Shown: positions 1-7,721, counted from the first letter of the stretch. The stretch: 41,839 bases of DNA from Rhodobacteraceae bacterium HLUCCA08 (GCA_001314655.1 LJSF01000040.1:1-41839); one strand, 5' to 3'. The notes: generated from the sequence alone by a model not told the origin. Numbers and translations are program-made.

Positions 1-1
1 G

Positions 2-106
2 GTGGATGCGCTCGGCAATCTGGTGCGCTTCCTGCTGTTGCCGGGACAAGCGCATGATATGAAAGGTGTCGCGCCGTTGATCAGGGGCGTTTCATATGAA
101 GGGTGA
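2..106 (+). pseudogene. IS5-family (IS427-like) transposase fragment
   Basis: The frame entering from the left edge reads VDALGNLVRFLLLPGQ, then AHDMKGVAPLIRG, and stops at a TGA at 104-106. This resembles the middle of DDE transposases of the IS5/IS427 group, which typically have a 'DALGNP.R..LT.GQ..D' stretch. Those proteins normally continue well past this point with the second part of the catalytic domain. Here the similarity ends at the stop codon and nothing transposase-like follows, so this is a remnant or the 3' end of a frameshifted copy. The 5' part lies outside the window. No terminal inverted repeat could be identified. Confidence 0.55.
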
Positions 107-193
107 CGAAAATGTGCGCGACCGCGCGCTGTCATTCCGCCAGGGGCGGGTGATCGTGCGGGTCCGGGCGTGGCGCGTTTGCCGGCGTTACGC

Positions 194-258
194 GGGGGGG
201 CGCTGCCCCCCGTCGGCCAAAGCCGCCTCCCCCCGAGGTATTTTCGGGACAAAGGCAG
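194..258 (+). repeat. GC-rich dispersed intergenic element, copy A
   Basis: A G7 run, a CGCTGCCCCCC hairpin partner, then GCCTCCCCCCGAGGTATTTT and a purine-rich tail. The order (G-rich/C-rich hairpin, spacer, CCTCC...GGTATTTT, AAAG-rich tail) matches the block at 24464-24522 almost position for position, and more loosely the block at 22772-22851. It lies just past the 3' end of the leftward sulfur-transporter gene, between it and the transposase remnant. I take it for a dispersed element or terminator-like repeat of Rhodobacterales. The family assignment rests on memory and internal comparison only. Confidence 0.5.
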
Positions 259-265
259 GGCGGGG

Positions 266-1336
266 TCAGGCCGGGACGGCGCCGGGGTGTTTCTGGTCGA
301 CCAGGTAATCGGTGATCATGCCGCCGACCCACATCGCGGTCAGCGCCGCCCAGGCGGTGCCGGCGAAGATCGACCCGCCGGTGACGCCGGCGCCGATGGC
401 GCAGCCGCCGGCCAGCATCCCGCCGAAGCCCATCAGCGCGGCGCCGGTGAAGGCGCGGCGCATGTTGGCCTCGTTCTCGAACCCCTGGAAGCGGAAGTCG
501 CGGGCGATGATCGAGGCCAGGAAGGCGCCCAGGAAGACCCCGGGAACCAGCCCGATGTCGAAGCTGAGCACCGAGCTGTTGTCCAGGAAGAACATCAGCG
601 TGTTGGCCGAGGGGCCGGTGAAGGTCGCGCTTTCGATCTGGACCGGATCGAAGGCGATGCGTGACAGGGCGGTGGTCAGGGCCCAGCCGGCGGCGATGGC
701 AAAGCCCACGCCGGCACCGAAGATCAGCCGCTGCGCGCCGATCCGGTTGCGCCGGGCGACGTCGAGCGCCACAAGCGCCAGCACCAGGCCCAGCGCCAGC
801 CCGCCCCAGTGCGGCAGGTGGGCGGCCGACAGCAAGTCGGTGTTGCGCCCGCCCGAGGTGATCCAGAGCCCGGCCAGATGGTCCCGCATCGGCGCCAGCC
901 AGCCCGACAGCGACATCTGCGCCACCACCGCGAAGATCAGCCCCGACACCAGCGACCGCAGGTTGCCCGTGGCCGCCAGCACCAGCAATCGCCCCGAACA
1001 GCCGCGGGCCAGCACCATGCCGACGCCGAACAGCAGCCCGCCCAGGATCGCACCGGACCAGGAGCCCGGCACGGCCATCATCCGCGCCTCGGGCACGTCG
1101 ATATATCCAAGCAGATAGGCGCCCTGGACCCAGACCACGGCGGTCGAGAAGGTCAGCAGCCAGACCGCCACCTTGTCACCCATGGAGCGGCGGGCGAATT
1201 CCACCGTGGCCGCCCGCAGGCAGAAGCGCGAGCGTTGCGCGGCGATGCCGAAGATGGTGCCGGTGATCAGGCCGAAGAGCGCCGCCGTGGGCGCTTCGCC
1301 CAGGGTCTCGGCGAGGGTCAGGACAAGGTCCATCAT
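266..1336 (-). CDS. YeeE/YedE (TsuA-like) sulfur-compound membrane transporter
   Basis: 356 residues, very hydrophobic, with about nine to ten membrane segments. Three cysteine motifs of the YeeE/YedE (TsuA) family are present: SRFC at about residue 39, RGCSGR at about 113 and GGCAIGAG at about 312. In TsuA, a thiosulfate importer, cysteines in equivalent motifs pass thiosulfate through the membrane by transient contacts. The inferred role is therefore uptake of thiosulfate or another reduced sulfur compound through the inner membrane. GGAG lies eight bases before the first of two adjacent ATG codons, so the start is 1336 (or 1333). A long in-frame N-terminal extension is open but Pro/Arg-rich and unlike the family, so I rejected it. 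No TusA-like partner or sulfur-oxidation gene is next to it in the window. The exact substrate is not determinable. Confidence 0.85.
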   Translation of the reverse strand: MMDLVLTLAETLGEAPTAALFGLITGTIFGIAAQRSRFCLRAATVEFARRSMGDKVAVWLLTFSTAVVWVQGAYLLGYIDVPEARMMAVPGSWSGAILGGLLFGVGMVLARGCSGRLLVLAATGNLRSLVSGLIFAVVAQMSLSGWLAPMRDHLAGLWITSGGRNTDLLSAAHLPHWGGLALGLVLALVALDVARRNRIGAQRLIFGAGVGFAIAAGWALTTALSRIAFDPVQIESATFTGPSANTLMFFLDNSSVLSFDIGLVPGVFLGAFLASIIARDFRFQGFENEANMRRAFTGAALMGFGGMLAGGCAIGAGVTGGSIFAGTAWAALTAMWVGGMITDYLVDQKHPGAVPA

Positions 1337-1655
1337 GGCGGCGTCTCCGGCTGCGGCTTGGAGGCGGGGATAGGGCGGCGCGGGGGCGCGCGCCTTGATG
1401 CAGATCAGATCGGGCCGGTTGACGGGGTGTTGACGCGCCGCGCGGGGCCGGGCACCGGGGCCTTGGGAAACAGGGGGCGGGGTGGTTTCGGGGCGGCGGT
1501 TTTGCGTTGGTATCACGTCGGTATCGCTTCGGAATCGCGTCGGTGCCGGGGTCGGTTCCGGCCGGGTTTCGGGAGAGGTGACCGGAGCGTGCGCGCAACA
1601 GAGGTGGACGGCAACGGGGCCGAGTGCTTTGGTGCGGGGAAGGAGGGTTTGGCGG
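1337..1655. other. 319-bp divergent intergenic region with 11-bp repeats
   Basis: This region separates the leftward sulfur transporter from the rightward Ala-rich protein and should hold both promoters. Its clear structure is a degenerate direct repeat at 1504-1560 (listed separately). A GGAGG at 1642-1646 is the ribosome-binding site of the downstream gene. No convincing sigma-70 hexamers or RNA gene could be picked out. Confidence 0.5.
1504..1560 (+). repeat. Degenerate 11-12 bp direct repeats (five units)
   Basis: Five consecutive units can be read: GCGTTGGTATCA, CGTCGGTATCG, CTTCGGAATCG, CGTCGGTGCCG and GGGTCGGTTCCG. The shared core is TCGGTATCG with a period of 11 bp (12 at both ends), about one helical turn. 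The array ends roughly 95 bp before the TTG start of the downstream gene, a position suited to a multi-site operator, although it could also be a neutral microsatellite-like expansion. Confidence 0.45.
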
Positions 1656-2999
1656 TTGGTTGAGTTCAATAGCAAGCAGGATGTCGCGGATTGGGCGAAG
1701 ACCCGGTCGCGGGAGGAATTGGCGCTGTTCGCCGGGCGGGCGGCGGCGCGGGTCTTGCCGCTAATCGAAACCTGGGACGAGACTGCGGCGCGTCAGCTAG
1801 ACCTGATCTGTTGTCGGGCGACCCTGATTGCCCTTGTGCGCGGAATGTATACAACCCCCGCTATCAGCCGGGCCGCCTCCACCGCCGCCGACGCCGCCGG
1901 GGCCGCAACGCGCGCCGCCGACGCCACCGCTCACGAATCCTCCGCCGTCACCGGCATGAGCGACAGCAGCGCCGCCGCCGCCGCCGACGTGGTAAATGAT
2001 GCCGGCTCCGCCGCCTACGTTGCCACAGATGCGACTGAAACCAACGCCGCCAATCTCAGTGTCGCCCCTATCTCCCGCCGCCTAACTAGTCCCTCTGCAG
2101 TTCCGAGCGGCCCACCCACCGTTAGTGCCGCCACCGTCGACGCGAAGATGCTCGAGGACGGGGCCAGAGACGCGGGGGTAGCGTTCTGCCCCTTGTGGCC
2201 GGGCGACCGGGTTCCGCAGGACATCGCCATGCGCTGGCATGCCCTGCAAGGACGCTGGCGGCAGGCACCGGACACCTGGTCCTTCTGGCTCGACTGGTAC
2301 GAGGGCCTGCTGGAGGGCCGGGCGCCGGATTGGGAGCTGTGGCGCGACGTTGCTCTGATCGAGGACGCGCATTGGCAGGCCGGGCCGGAGGCGGTGGCGG
2401 GGGAGATTGACCGGGTCAAGCGGGCATTGTCGGAGCGGCGGGCCCGGGAGCTAGATCCCGAAAGTATCACGCAACAGGCCCGGCGATTGTTGGCGCAACC
2501 GGTCAGCAGCCGGTTTCTCGCGACCGAACTGGCCGAAAGGATCGAAGACGCGATCTCGGATTTCATGCGCGAGACAGGGACCAATTGCCTGCCGGATGCG
2601 CTGATGCGCCTGGAGCGCTTACCTCCGATCCTTCGGGCGATTGCAGAGAGCACCCAATCGGACGAGCGGTTGGCGGAACTCGAGGAGCAGATACGCGCTC
2701 TGGTGGGCGAAACGGCGGCGTTGTCGCGCGAAGTTGTCGATCTAAGGGCGGAACTGGCGGCGAAACCCGGCAAGGGTCTGGCAGCGATCTTTGTCGAGCA
2801 GTCGGTGAAGACGACGGCGACGGTATTGACGACTGGATTCTGGGGGGCGGTGGCCGCCGGGATATCTCATTTCACCGGGGTTTTAGATGTCGGCGACGTA
2901 CTGGAGCGGTTGAGTGGCTTCGGTTCTGGTGTCGAGAAACTGACCTCTGTCGCCGAGGCGGAGTCGCCAAAGACCGGAATGGACAAGCCGACGACTTAG
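1656..2999 (+). CDS. Hypothetical protein with Ala-rich repeats and WxDWYxGLLxGR motif
   Basis: 447 residues. A short N-terminal domain (about 1-62) is followed by an Ala/Asp/Thr-rich segment (about 70-135) made of AAxxAA-like units. Next comes a charged domain with the motif SFWLDWYEGLLEGR at 209-222, a Glu/Arg-rich likely coiled coil (about 333-372), and a hydrophobic stretch near 375-410 that could contact a membrane. Alphaproteobacteria carry uncharacterised proteins with this layout (N-terminal 'RAALRVLPL'-like segment, Ala-rich repeats, 'W..WYe..L.G' motif); I know of no assigned function. The start is TTG at 1656 because a strong GGAGG lies nine bases upstream and the family-like segment begins directly after it. 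Upstream in-frame codons are Arg/Gly-rich and unlikely to be translated. It stands alone between divergent and unrelated genes. Confidence 0.75.
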   Translation: MVEFNSKQDVADWAKTRSREELALFAGRAAARVLPLIETWDETAARQLDLICCRATLIALVRGMYTTPAISRAASTAADAAGAATRAADATAHESSAVTGMSDSSAAAAADVVNDAGSAAYVATDATETNAANLSVAPISRRLTSPSAVPSGPPTVSAATVDAKMLEDGARDAGVAFCPLWPGDRVPQDIAMRWHALQGRWRQAPDTWSFWLDWYEGLLEGRAPDWELWRDVALIEDAHWQAGPEAVAGEIDRVKRALSERRARELDPESITQQARRLLAQPVSSRFLATELAERIEDAISDFMRETGTNCLPDALMRLERLPPILRAIAESTQSDERLAELEEQIRALVGETAALSREVVDLRAELAAKPGKGLAAIFVEQSVKTTATVLTTGFWGAVAAGISHFTGVLDVGDVLERLSGFGSGVEKLTSVAEAESPKTGMDKPTT

Positions 3000-3004
3000 G
3001 TAAT

Positions 3005-3148
3005 TTAGAATGCCGAACAGGTGCATGGCTGCGCGGTGTCAAGGGCGTCAGCCCGCCGCGCATCGACGACGCGCACCCACGCGGCGGCGATTTGGTCGGT
3101 GTAGGCGCATAGCTCGTTCTGCTCGCGGATCTGGGATCCATAAAGCAC
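3005..3148 (-). CDS. Possible small ORF (47 aa), unknown
   Basis: A short open frame from GTG at 3148 reads VLYGSQIREQNELCAYTDQ and ends in a Cys-containing tail at a TAA at 3005-3007. Its amino-acid composition looks more like protein than most shadow frames here, with a helical QIREQNELCAYTDQIAAAW stretch. There is no obvious ribosome-binding site and it overlaps an inverted repeat whose other arm encodes a related peptide on the plus strand. It is more likely the tail of a decayed gene than a working one. Confidence 0.2.
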   Translation of the reverse strand: MLYGSQIREQNELCAYTDQIAAAWVRVVDARRADALDTAQPCTCSAF

Positions 3149-3197
3149 TTTTGCTCAGAGTTCGGGATCGCCGCCACGCGCGTCGTCGATGCGCGGC
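3055..3197. repeat. Long-arm imperfect inverted repeat
   Basis: The arm at 3055-3074 (GCCGCGCATCGACGACGCGC) is perfectly inverted at 3178-3197. Inside it a second matching pair, GGCGGCGAT at 3083-3091 and ATCGCCGCC at 3167-3175, extends the symmetry. About 75 bp separate the inner arms. Both arms, read outwards to inwards on opposite strands, encode similar peptides (IAAAWVRVVDARR on minus, IAATRVVDARL on plus), suggesting an inverted duplication of a coding fragment instead of a simple terminator hairpin. Confidence 0.5.
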
Positions 3198-3271
3198 TTG
3201 TGCGGTGGGCTGAAGGCGGGCGCGTGCCGTGCCCTCTCGCCAAACCGCGCCAGGGGGCGTAAAGGCGCGCC

Positions 3272-4513
3272 ATGGCACGGATCGTGACACTCGAGGAGGC
3301 GCACAGCCTGCCCGCCTGGCGGCGGCCCATCGTGCTGCTTTTCGTGCTCGCCGCGGCGATGCCGGTGGCCTTTGCCACCTGGTCGGCCCTGCTGAACAAT
3401 TTCGTCATCGAGGTGGCGGGCTTCGACGGCGCCGATATCGGCTGGCTGCACACGGTGCGCGAGATCCCCGGTTTCCTGGCCGTCGGCGTGATCGCCCTGA
3501 TCATGGTGATGCGCGAACAGGTGCTGGGCATCGTCGCGCTGATCCTTCTGGGCGTGGCCACGGCGTTGACCGCGCAATTCCCCTCGCTGGGCGGGATCCT
3601 GACGATCACCATGCTCAGCTCGATCGGGTTCCACTATTTCGAAACCGTCAACCAGTCGCTGCAGCTGCAATGGCTGTCGGTGGCCCGGGCGCCGCATGTG
3701 CTGGGCTGGCTGCTGGCGACGGGCTCGGCGGCGACGCTGGTGGCCTATGGGCTGATCGTCGTCACCTGGGAGGCCTTCGATCTGTCCTACGATTTCGTCT
3801 ATTGGGTGTCGGGCGGGTTCACCGCGGCGGTGGCGCTGTTCGCGCTGGTCGCCTGGCCGCAATTCGAGGGTCCGGAGGTGCAGATCCGCAAGATCGTGCT
3901 GCGCCGGCGCTACTGGCTCTATTACGCGCTGCAGTTCATGTCGGGGGCGCGGCGGCAGATCTTTGTCGTCTTCGCCGGGTTCATGATGGTCGAACGCTTC
4001 GGCTTCGAGGTGCATCAGGTGACGGCGCTGTTCCTGGTCAACCTGGTGGCCAACATGGTGCTGGCGCCGCTGCTTGGCCGACTGGTCGGGGTCAGGGGCG
4101 AGCGGTTTGCCCTGGTGCTGGAATATGCCGGGCTGACGGTGGTGTTCCTGGCCTATGGCGGGATCTACTGGTTCGGCTGGGGCGTGGTGCTGGCGGCGGT
4201 GCTTTACGTTGTGGATCACCTGTTCTTCGCCCTGGCGATCGCCATGAAGACCTATTTCCAGAAGATCGCCGCGCCGGGCGATATCGCGCCGACGGCGGCG
4301 GTCGCCTTCACCATCAACCATATCGCCGCGGTGTTCCTGCCGGCGCTGCTGGGCTATCTGTGGCTGATGTCGCCGGGCGCGGTCTTTGCCCTGGCGGCCG
4401 GGATGGCCTTCGTGTCGCTGCTTCTGGCGCTGCTGATCCCGCGCCACCCGGCGCCGGGCAACGAAACCCGGCTGATCCGGTGGGGCGGCCTGCCGGCGGC
4501 ACCCGCGGAATAG
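3272..4513 (+). CDS. Major facilitator superfamily (MFS) transporter
   Basis: 413 residues with about twelve hydrophobic segments in two six-helix halves. The charged central loop (EGPEVQIRKIVLRRRYW, about residues 197-215) sits where MFS proteins have the cytoplasmic loop between helices 6 and 7. A cytoplasmic N-terminus of about 20 residues precedes the first helix. It belongs to a poorly characterised branch of secondary carriers and its substrate cannot be named. The ATG at 3272 has only a weak AAGGCG upstream, but the hydrophobic pattern begins right after it. prmA follows after about 70 bp, so co-transcription is possible, though nothing links the functions. Confidence 0.75.
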   Translation: MARIVTLEEAHSLPAWRRPIVLLFVLAAAMPVAFATWSALLNNFVIEVAGFDGADIGWLHTVREIPGFLAVGVIALIMVMREQVLGIVALILLGVATALTAQFPSLGGILTITMLSSIGFHYFETVNQSLQLQWLSVARAPHVLGWLLATGSAATLVAYGLIVVTWEAFDLSYDFVYWVSGGFTAAVALFALVAWPQFEGPEVQIRKIVLRRRYWLYYALQFMSGARRQIFVVFAGFMMVERFGFEVHQVTALFLVNLVANMVLAPLLGRLVGVRGERFALVLEYAGLTVVFLAYGGIYWFGWGVVLAAVLYVVDHLFFALAIAMKTYFQKIAAPGDIAPTAAVAFTINHIAAVFLPALLGYLWLMSPGAVFALAAGMAFVSLLLALLIPRHPAPGNETRLIRWGGLPAAPAE

Positions 4514-4584
4514 GCGCCCGGCCCCTTGGCGCCGCCGTCCGGGCCGGATAGGGGAGCGCGGAGCGCAGCGACAAGAGGCCCGCG

Positions 4585-5457
4585 ATGACCACCCATACCG
4601 CCCTCACCACCCTTGCGGGCCGCGACAGGGCCGAAGCCCTGGGCGCGGCGATGGAGCGGCTGGAGCCCGCGCCCACCGGCATCGGCGTCTTCGAGTTGGA
4701 GGACGGGTCGGGCCTGTGGGAGGTCGGCGGCTATTTCGACGCCGCGCCCGACCCGGCCGCCCTGGCGCTGCTGGCCGCGGCCTTCGACGCGCAGCCCTTC
4801 GCGGTCAGCGACCTGCCCGAGACCAACTGGGTCGCCCATGTGCAGCGCGAATTGCATCCGGTGGAGGCTGGGCGGTTCTGGATCCATGGCAGCCATGACG
4901 CGGACAGCGTTCCGCCCGGCAAGGTGGCGCTGCTGATCGACGCGGCCATGGCCTTCGGCACCGGACATCACGGCACCACGCTGGGCTGCCTGCGTGCCTT
5001 CGACCGGCTGCTGGAGGACGGCGCCCGGCCCGGGAACGTCGCCGATATCGGTGCCGGCACCGCGGTCCTGGCCATGGCCGCGGCGAAGGTGCTGCCCGAC
5101 GCCCGGATCATCGCCAGCGATATCGACCCGGTGGCGGTCGAGGTCGCCGCGGCCAACCTCGTGGCCAATGGCGTGACCGGCGTCACCTGCATCGAGGCGG
5201 CCGGCTTCGATGCCCCCGACCTGACCCGTGCCGCGCCCTTCGACCTGGTCTTCGCCAATATCCTGAAGGGGCCGCTGATCGCCCTGGCGCCAGAGATGGC
5301 GGCGGCGACCGCGCCCGGCGGGCAGGTGATTCTGTCCGGCCTGCTGAACGACCAGGCGGACGCGGTGATCGCGGTTTATCGCGCCGCCGGATACGATCTG
5401 CGGCACCGCGACGCGATTGTCGACTGGACCACTCTGGTGCTGGTTCGACAAACCTGA
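4585..5457 (+). CDS. prmA: Ribosomal protein L11 methyltransferase
   Basis: 290 residues, the usual PrmA size. The N-terminal part (about 1-100) is the L11-recognition domain and the rest is a Rossmann-fold SAM-dependent methyltransferase. The diagnostic AFGTGHHGTT is at 123-132, the SAM-binding DIGAGTA at 154-160, an acidic loop SDIDPVAVE at 178-186, and the catalytic-site FANIL at 223-227. PrmA trimethylates lysines and the N-terminus of ribosomal protein L11 in the cytoplasm. The segment GHHGTT matches the alphaproteobacterial form. It follows the MFS gene at short distance. Function is assigned with high certainty. Confidence 0.95.
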   Translation: MTTHTALTTLAGRDRAEALGAAMERLEPAPTGIGVFELEDGSGLWEVGGYFDAAPDPAALALLAAAFDAQPFAVSDLPETNWVAHVQRELHPVEAGRFWIHGSHDADSVPPGKVALLIDAAMAFGTGHHGTTLGCLRAFDRLLEDGARPGNVADIGAGTAVLAMAAAKVLPDARIIASDIDPVAVEVAAANLVANGVTGVTCIEAAGFDAPDLTRAAPFDLVFANILKGPLIALAPEMAAATAPGGQVILSGLLNDQADAVIAVYRAAGYDLRHRDAIVDWTTLVLVRQT

Positions 5458-5565
5458 AAATCGACGCATTTTACCCGTTTTTGAAGGGGTTGCCCGATTT
5501 CCGCCACATTTCGACGACCATATCGGGCGACCGGAGTGGGGGCTCTGGACACATGAAGGTTGCCT

Positions 5566-5907
5566 ATGTCTGTGAATGCGGAATTCGATCAGCGTACCCG
5601 ACGCGTGGTGCGCAAACACCGGGCAATGAACCTGCGCGGTGTGACCCATCGCGTCGGGCGTGACGGGCTGATCATTTCCCGGCCCAAGCGGCGGAAATTC
5701 CATGCGATGCGGCTGATCCTGCCGGTCGTGCTGCTGGGCTTCGCCTTCAAGGGCTACCTCTACAACCAGCTGGGGGCCGAGGATTACGCCGCCCGCGTCG
5801 CGGCTTTGGCCGACGGCAACACCGCCGAACAGGTCGGTGCGGTGCTGATGCAGCCCGAAGCGGTGACCCGCTGGGCGGCCGCCCAATTCGCGATCCTGCT
5901 GAACTGA
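5566..5907 (+). CDS. Small single-pass membrane protein, unknown function
   Basis: 113 residues. A basic N-terminal half (about 1-48, many Arg/Lys/His) is followed by one hydrophobic segment at about 49-66 and a C-terminal tail of about 45 residues that would lie in the periplasm by the positive-inside rule. I recall similar short proteins in Rhodobacterales but no function. The ATG at 5566 is preceded by AAGG six bases upstream; an in-frame TTG six bases earlier is the less likely alternative. It is followed by two strong hairpins and faces the convergent DUF1127 gene. Confidence 0.65.
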   Translation: MSVNAEFDQRTRRVVRKHRAMNLRGVTHRVGRDGLIISRPKRRKFHAMRLILPVVLLGFAFKGYLYNQLGAEDYAARVAALADGNTAEQVGAVLMQPEAVTRWAAAQFAILLN

Positions 5908-5914
5908 TCCCGCG

Positions 5915-5936
5915 GCGCGGCCCCGACGGGCCGCGC
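5915..5936. terminator. GC-rich hairpin between convergent genes
   Basis: GCGCGGCCC at 5915-5923 pairs perfectly with GGGCCGCGC at 5928-5936 around a CGAC loop. It starts eight bases after the stop of the rightward membrane-protein gene. There is no T-tract, so termination efficiency is uncertain. Confidence 0.5.
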
Positions 5937-5949
5937 TGCGGACAGCAAG

Positions 5950-5977
5950 AAGGCCTCCCGATCGATCGGGAGGCCTT
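5950..5977. terminator. Perfect 28-bp palindrome, likely bidirectional terminator
   Basis: A perfect palindrome centred between 5963 and 5964, with arm AAGGCCTCCCGATC. It sits between the convergent genes ending at 5907 (plus) and 6005 (minus). Read leftwards it is followed by a T-containing CTTCTTGCTG, suiting it as the end of the DUF1127 transcript. Confidence 0.65.
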
Positions 5978-6004
5978 GTGCGTCAGACAGGGTCGGTTCG
6001 GGCC

Positions 6005-6208
6005 TTAACGGATCAGGTCGCCGAGAGTGTCGTTGCGCAGATCGCCACGGCACAGGCCGATATCGTCGAGTTCGCGATCGGTCAGGCGCGACAGCGCCTT
6101 GCGGGTGCGGTGGGCGTCGATACGACGGGTGAGGTCGGCGACGATACGGTGCACGATGCCGGCGCCCGAGCGCCCGGCGGTGCGGTGGGTCAGGTCGAGT
6201 ACGGCCAT
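6005..6208 (-). CDS. DUF1127 domain protein
   Basis: 67 residues. The C-terminal part carries the DUF1127 pattern RKALSRLTDRELDDIGLCRG (about 36-55), a short Arg-rich helix-turn-helix-like unit. Small DUF1127 proteins are abundant in alphaproteobacteria; some are stress-induced and RNA-associated in Rhodobacter. The start is the second of two nearby ATG codons (6208), because GGAAGGAG is seven bases before it but overlaps too closely with the first (6214). It reads divergently from ruvC across about 300 bp and converges on the upstream membrane-protein gene, with two hairpins in the gap. Confidence 0.85.
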   Translation of the reverse strand: MAVLDLTHRTAGRSGAGIVHRIVADLTRRIDAHRTRKALSRLTDRELDDIGLCRGDLRNDTLGDLIR

Positions 6209-6514
6209 GATCATGCTCCTTCCAGATGCGTGTTTTCACGCGTTGACTTGCCGCAGTTAGGAGGCAAATCGCGCGAACGCAACTGCCGGTTCCGCATGGC
6301 ACCCATGCGCGGATTGCATGGGCTGCGTCGCTGGTAATAAATTGGAAACAATCGGAAAATCTGGACCCGGAAAAGGTCGTTTCCAGCGGGTGAAAGGTCG
6401 ATTCCCGCCCTTGGCTTGTCCCGGGGCAACACCCGGTCGGATGCATTGCCGCTTTCCACGTGTTCGCCTTTTGTGCTAGGCGTTGCCCAAGAACAACGAC
6501 AGCGAGGGGCAGTC
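6209..6514. other. 306-bp divergent intergenic region upstream of ruvC and the DUF1127 gene
   Basis: This gap must hold the promoters of the leftward DUF1127 gene and of rightward ruvC. Its middle (about 6330-6370) is less GC-rich than the flanking genes. A candidate ruvC promoter is listed separately; no LexA-type site that I could defend was found. No RNA gene or open frame of note is present. Confidence 0.45.
6454..6482 (+). promoter_or_regulatory. Candidate sigma-70-type promoter for ruvC
   Basis: TTCCAC (6454-6459) and TAGGCG (6477-6482), preceded by TGC, are 17 bp apart. The GTGCTAGG form resembles many alphaproteobacterial -10 regions. Predicted transcription would start about 25 bp before the ruvC ATG at 6515. 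The match to consensus is moderate and untested. Confidence 0.3.
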
Positions 6515-7006
6515 ATGCGGGTGATCGGCATCGATCCCGGCCTGCGCAACATGGGATGGGGCGTCGTCGAGTCCGAGGGGGCGCGGCTGCGCCACGTGGC
6601 CAACGGCGTCTGCCAGTCCGGCACGGGCGACCTGTCGGCGCGGCTGCTGGGGCTGTTTTCGCAGCTCGAGGCGCTGGTGGCCGAGCATCGCCCCGATGCG
6701 GCGGCGGTCGAACAGACCTTCGTCAACCGTGACGGGGCGGGCACGCTGAAACTGGGCCAGGCACGGGGCGTCGCGCTGCTGGCGCTGGCCCGGGCCGGGC
6801 TGGCGGTGGGCGAATACGCCCCGAACGCGGTCAAGAAGGCGGTCGTGGGCGTCGGCCATGCGGACAAGGGCCAGATCGACCACATGGTGCGGCTGCAATT
6901 GCCCGGCTGCGCGCCCAAGGGCGCCGATGCCGCCGATGCGCTGGCGATCGCGATCTGCCACGCGCACCATCTGCAAAGCGCGGCCGCGCTGGGCCGGATC
7001 GCATGA
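6515..7006 (+). CDS. ruvC: Crossover junction endodeoxyribonuclease RuvC
   Basis: 163 residues. The four acidic catalytic residues of RuvC are in place: D7 in IGIDPGL, E66 in AVEQTFVN, D138 and D141 in [11 protein letters not shown]. RuvC cuts Holliday junctions symmetrically to finish recombination, guided by RuvAB. The ATG at 6515 gives the canonical N-terminus MRVIGIDPG; its ribosome-binding site GAGGGG is about eight bases upstream. The stop overlaps the ruvA start by four bases (ATGA), showing translational coupling. Identification is certain. Confidence 0.97.
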   Translation: MRVIGIDPGLRNMGWGVVESEGARLRHVANGVCQSGTGDLSARLLGLFSQLEALVAEHRPDAAAVEQTFVNRDGAGTLKLGQARGVALLALARAGLAVGEYAPNAVKKAVVGVGHADKGQIDHMVRLQLPGCAPKGADAADALAIAICHAHHLQSAAALGRIA

Positions 7007-7671
7007 TCGGGCGGTTGTCGGGCCGGCTTGACTACCGCGCCGCCGATCACGTGCTGATCGACGTGGCCGGGGTCGGTTACGTGGTCTTCGTCAGCGACCG
7101 GACCATGGCGGCGATGCCGGCGGTGGGCGCGGCGGTGCGGCTATATACCGATCTTCTGGTGCGCGAGGACCTGTTGCAGCTTTACGGGTTCCTGAGCCTG
7201 CAGGAAAAGGAATGGCACCGGCTGCTGATGGGGGTGCAGGGGATCGGGGCCAAGGCCTCGATGGCGATCCTGGGCGCGCTGGGCGCCGATGGCGTGTCAC
7301 GGGCGATCTCGATCGGCGACTGGGCTTCGGTGGCCACGGCCAAGGGCGTGGGGCCGAAGACCGCCAAGAAGGTGATCCTCGACCTCAAGGACAAGGCCCA
7401 TGCGGTGATGGCGATGGGGGGTGCGGCGGCGATGCCGGCGGCACAAGCGGCGCCGGGCGGCGCCGGCGACGACGCGGTGATCGAAGCGGTGGCACCACCC
7501 GCGCCCGCCGATGGCGCGGCCCAGGCCGAGGCGCTGTCGGCCCTGGGCAACCTGGGCTACGGCCCGTCCGAGGCGGCAAGTGCCGTGGCCCGCGCGGCGG
7601 GCGCGGCGCCCGGGGCGGGCACCGAGGCACTGATCCGCGCGGCGTTGAAACTGCTGGCACCGAAAGGCTAG
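7003..7671 (+). CDS. ruvA: Holliday junction DNA helicase RuvA
   Basis: 222 residues. The N-terminal OB-fold domain begins [12 protein letters not shown]; two helix-hairpin-helix elements follow at about 78-92 ([15 protein letters not shown]) and 113-127 ([15 protein letters not shown]). An Ala/Pro-rich linker (about 135-170) leads to the C-terminal RuvB-contacting domain with NLGYGPSEA. RuvA binds four-way junctions as a tetramer and loads RuvB. It overlaps ruvC by four bases and ruvB starts 50 bp downstream, forming one operon. Confidence 0.96.
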   Translation: MIGRLSGRLDYRAADHVLIDVAGVGYVVFVSDRTMAAMPAVGAAVRLYTDLLVREDLLQLYGFLSLQEKEWHRLLMGVQGIGAKASMAILGALGADGVSRAISIGDWASVATAKGVGPKTAKKVILDLKDKAHAVMAMGGAAAMPAAQAAPGGAGDDAVIEAVAPPAPADGAAQAEALSALGNLGYGPSEAASAVARAAGAAPGAGTEALIRAALKLLAPKG

Positions 7672-7721
7672 GTGGTGGCGACGCTCATCCGCCCGGACGG
7701 GCGTCTTCGCGAGGCTGACCG

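Noticed and set aside
1504-1560. Direct repeats as a CRISPR array
   Set aside because: Units are 11-12 bp with no spacers and no cas genes in the window.
2015-2773. A leftward 252-codon Ser/Arg-rich frame within the Ala-repeat gene
   Set aside because: No ribosome-binding site; composition typical of antisense shadow. The plus frame has the WYxGLLxGR motif and a strong GGAGG.
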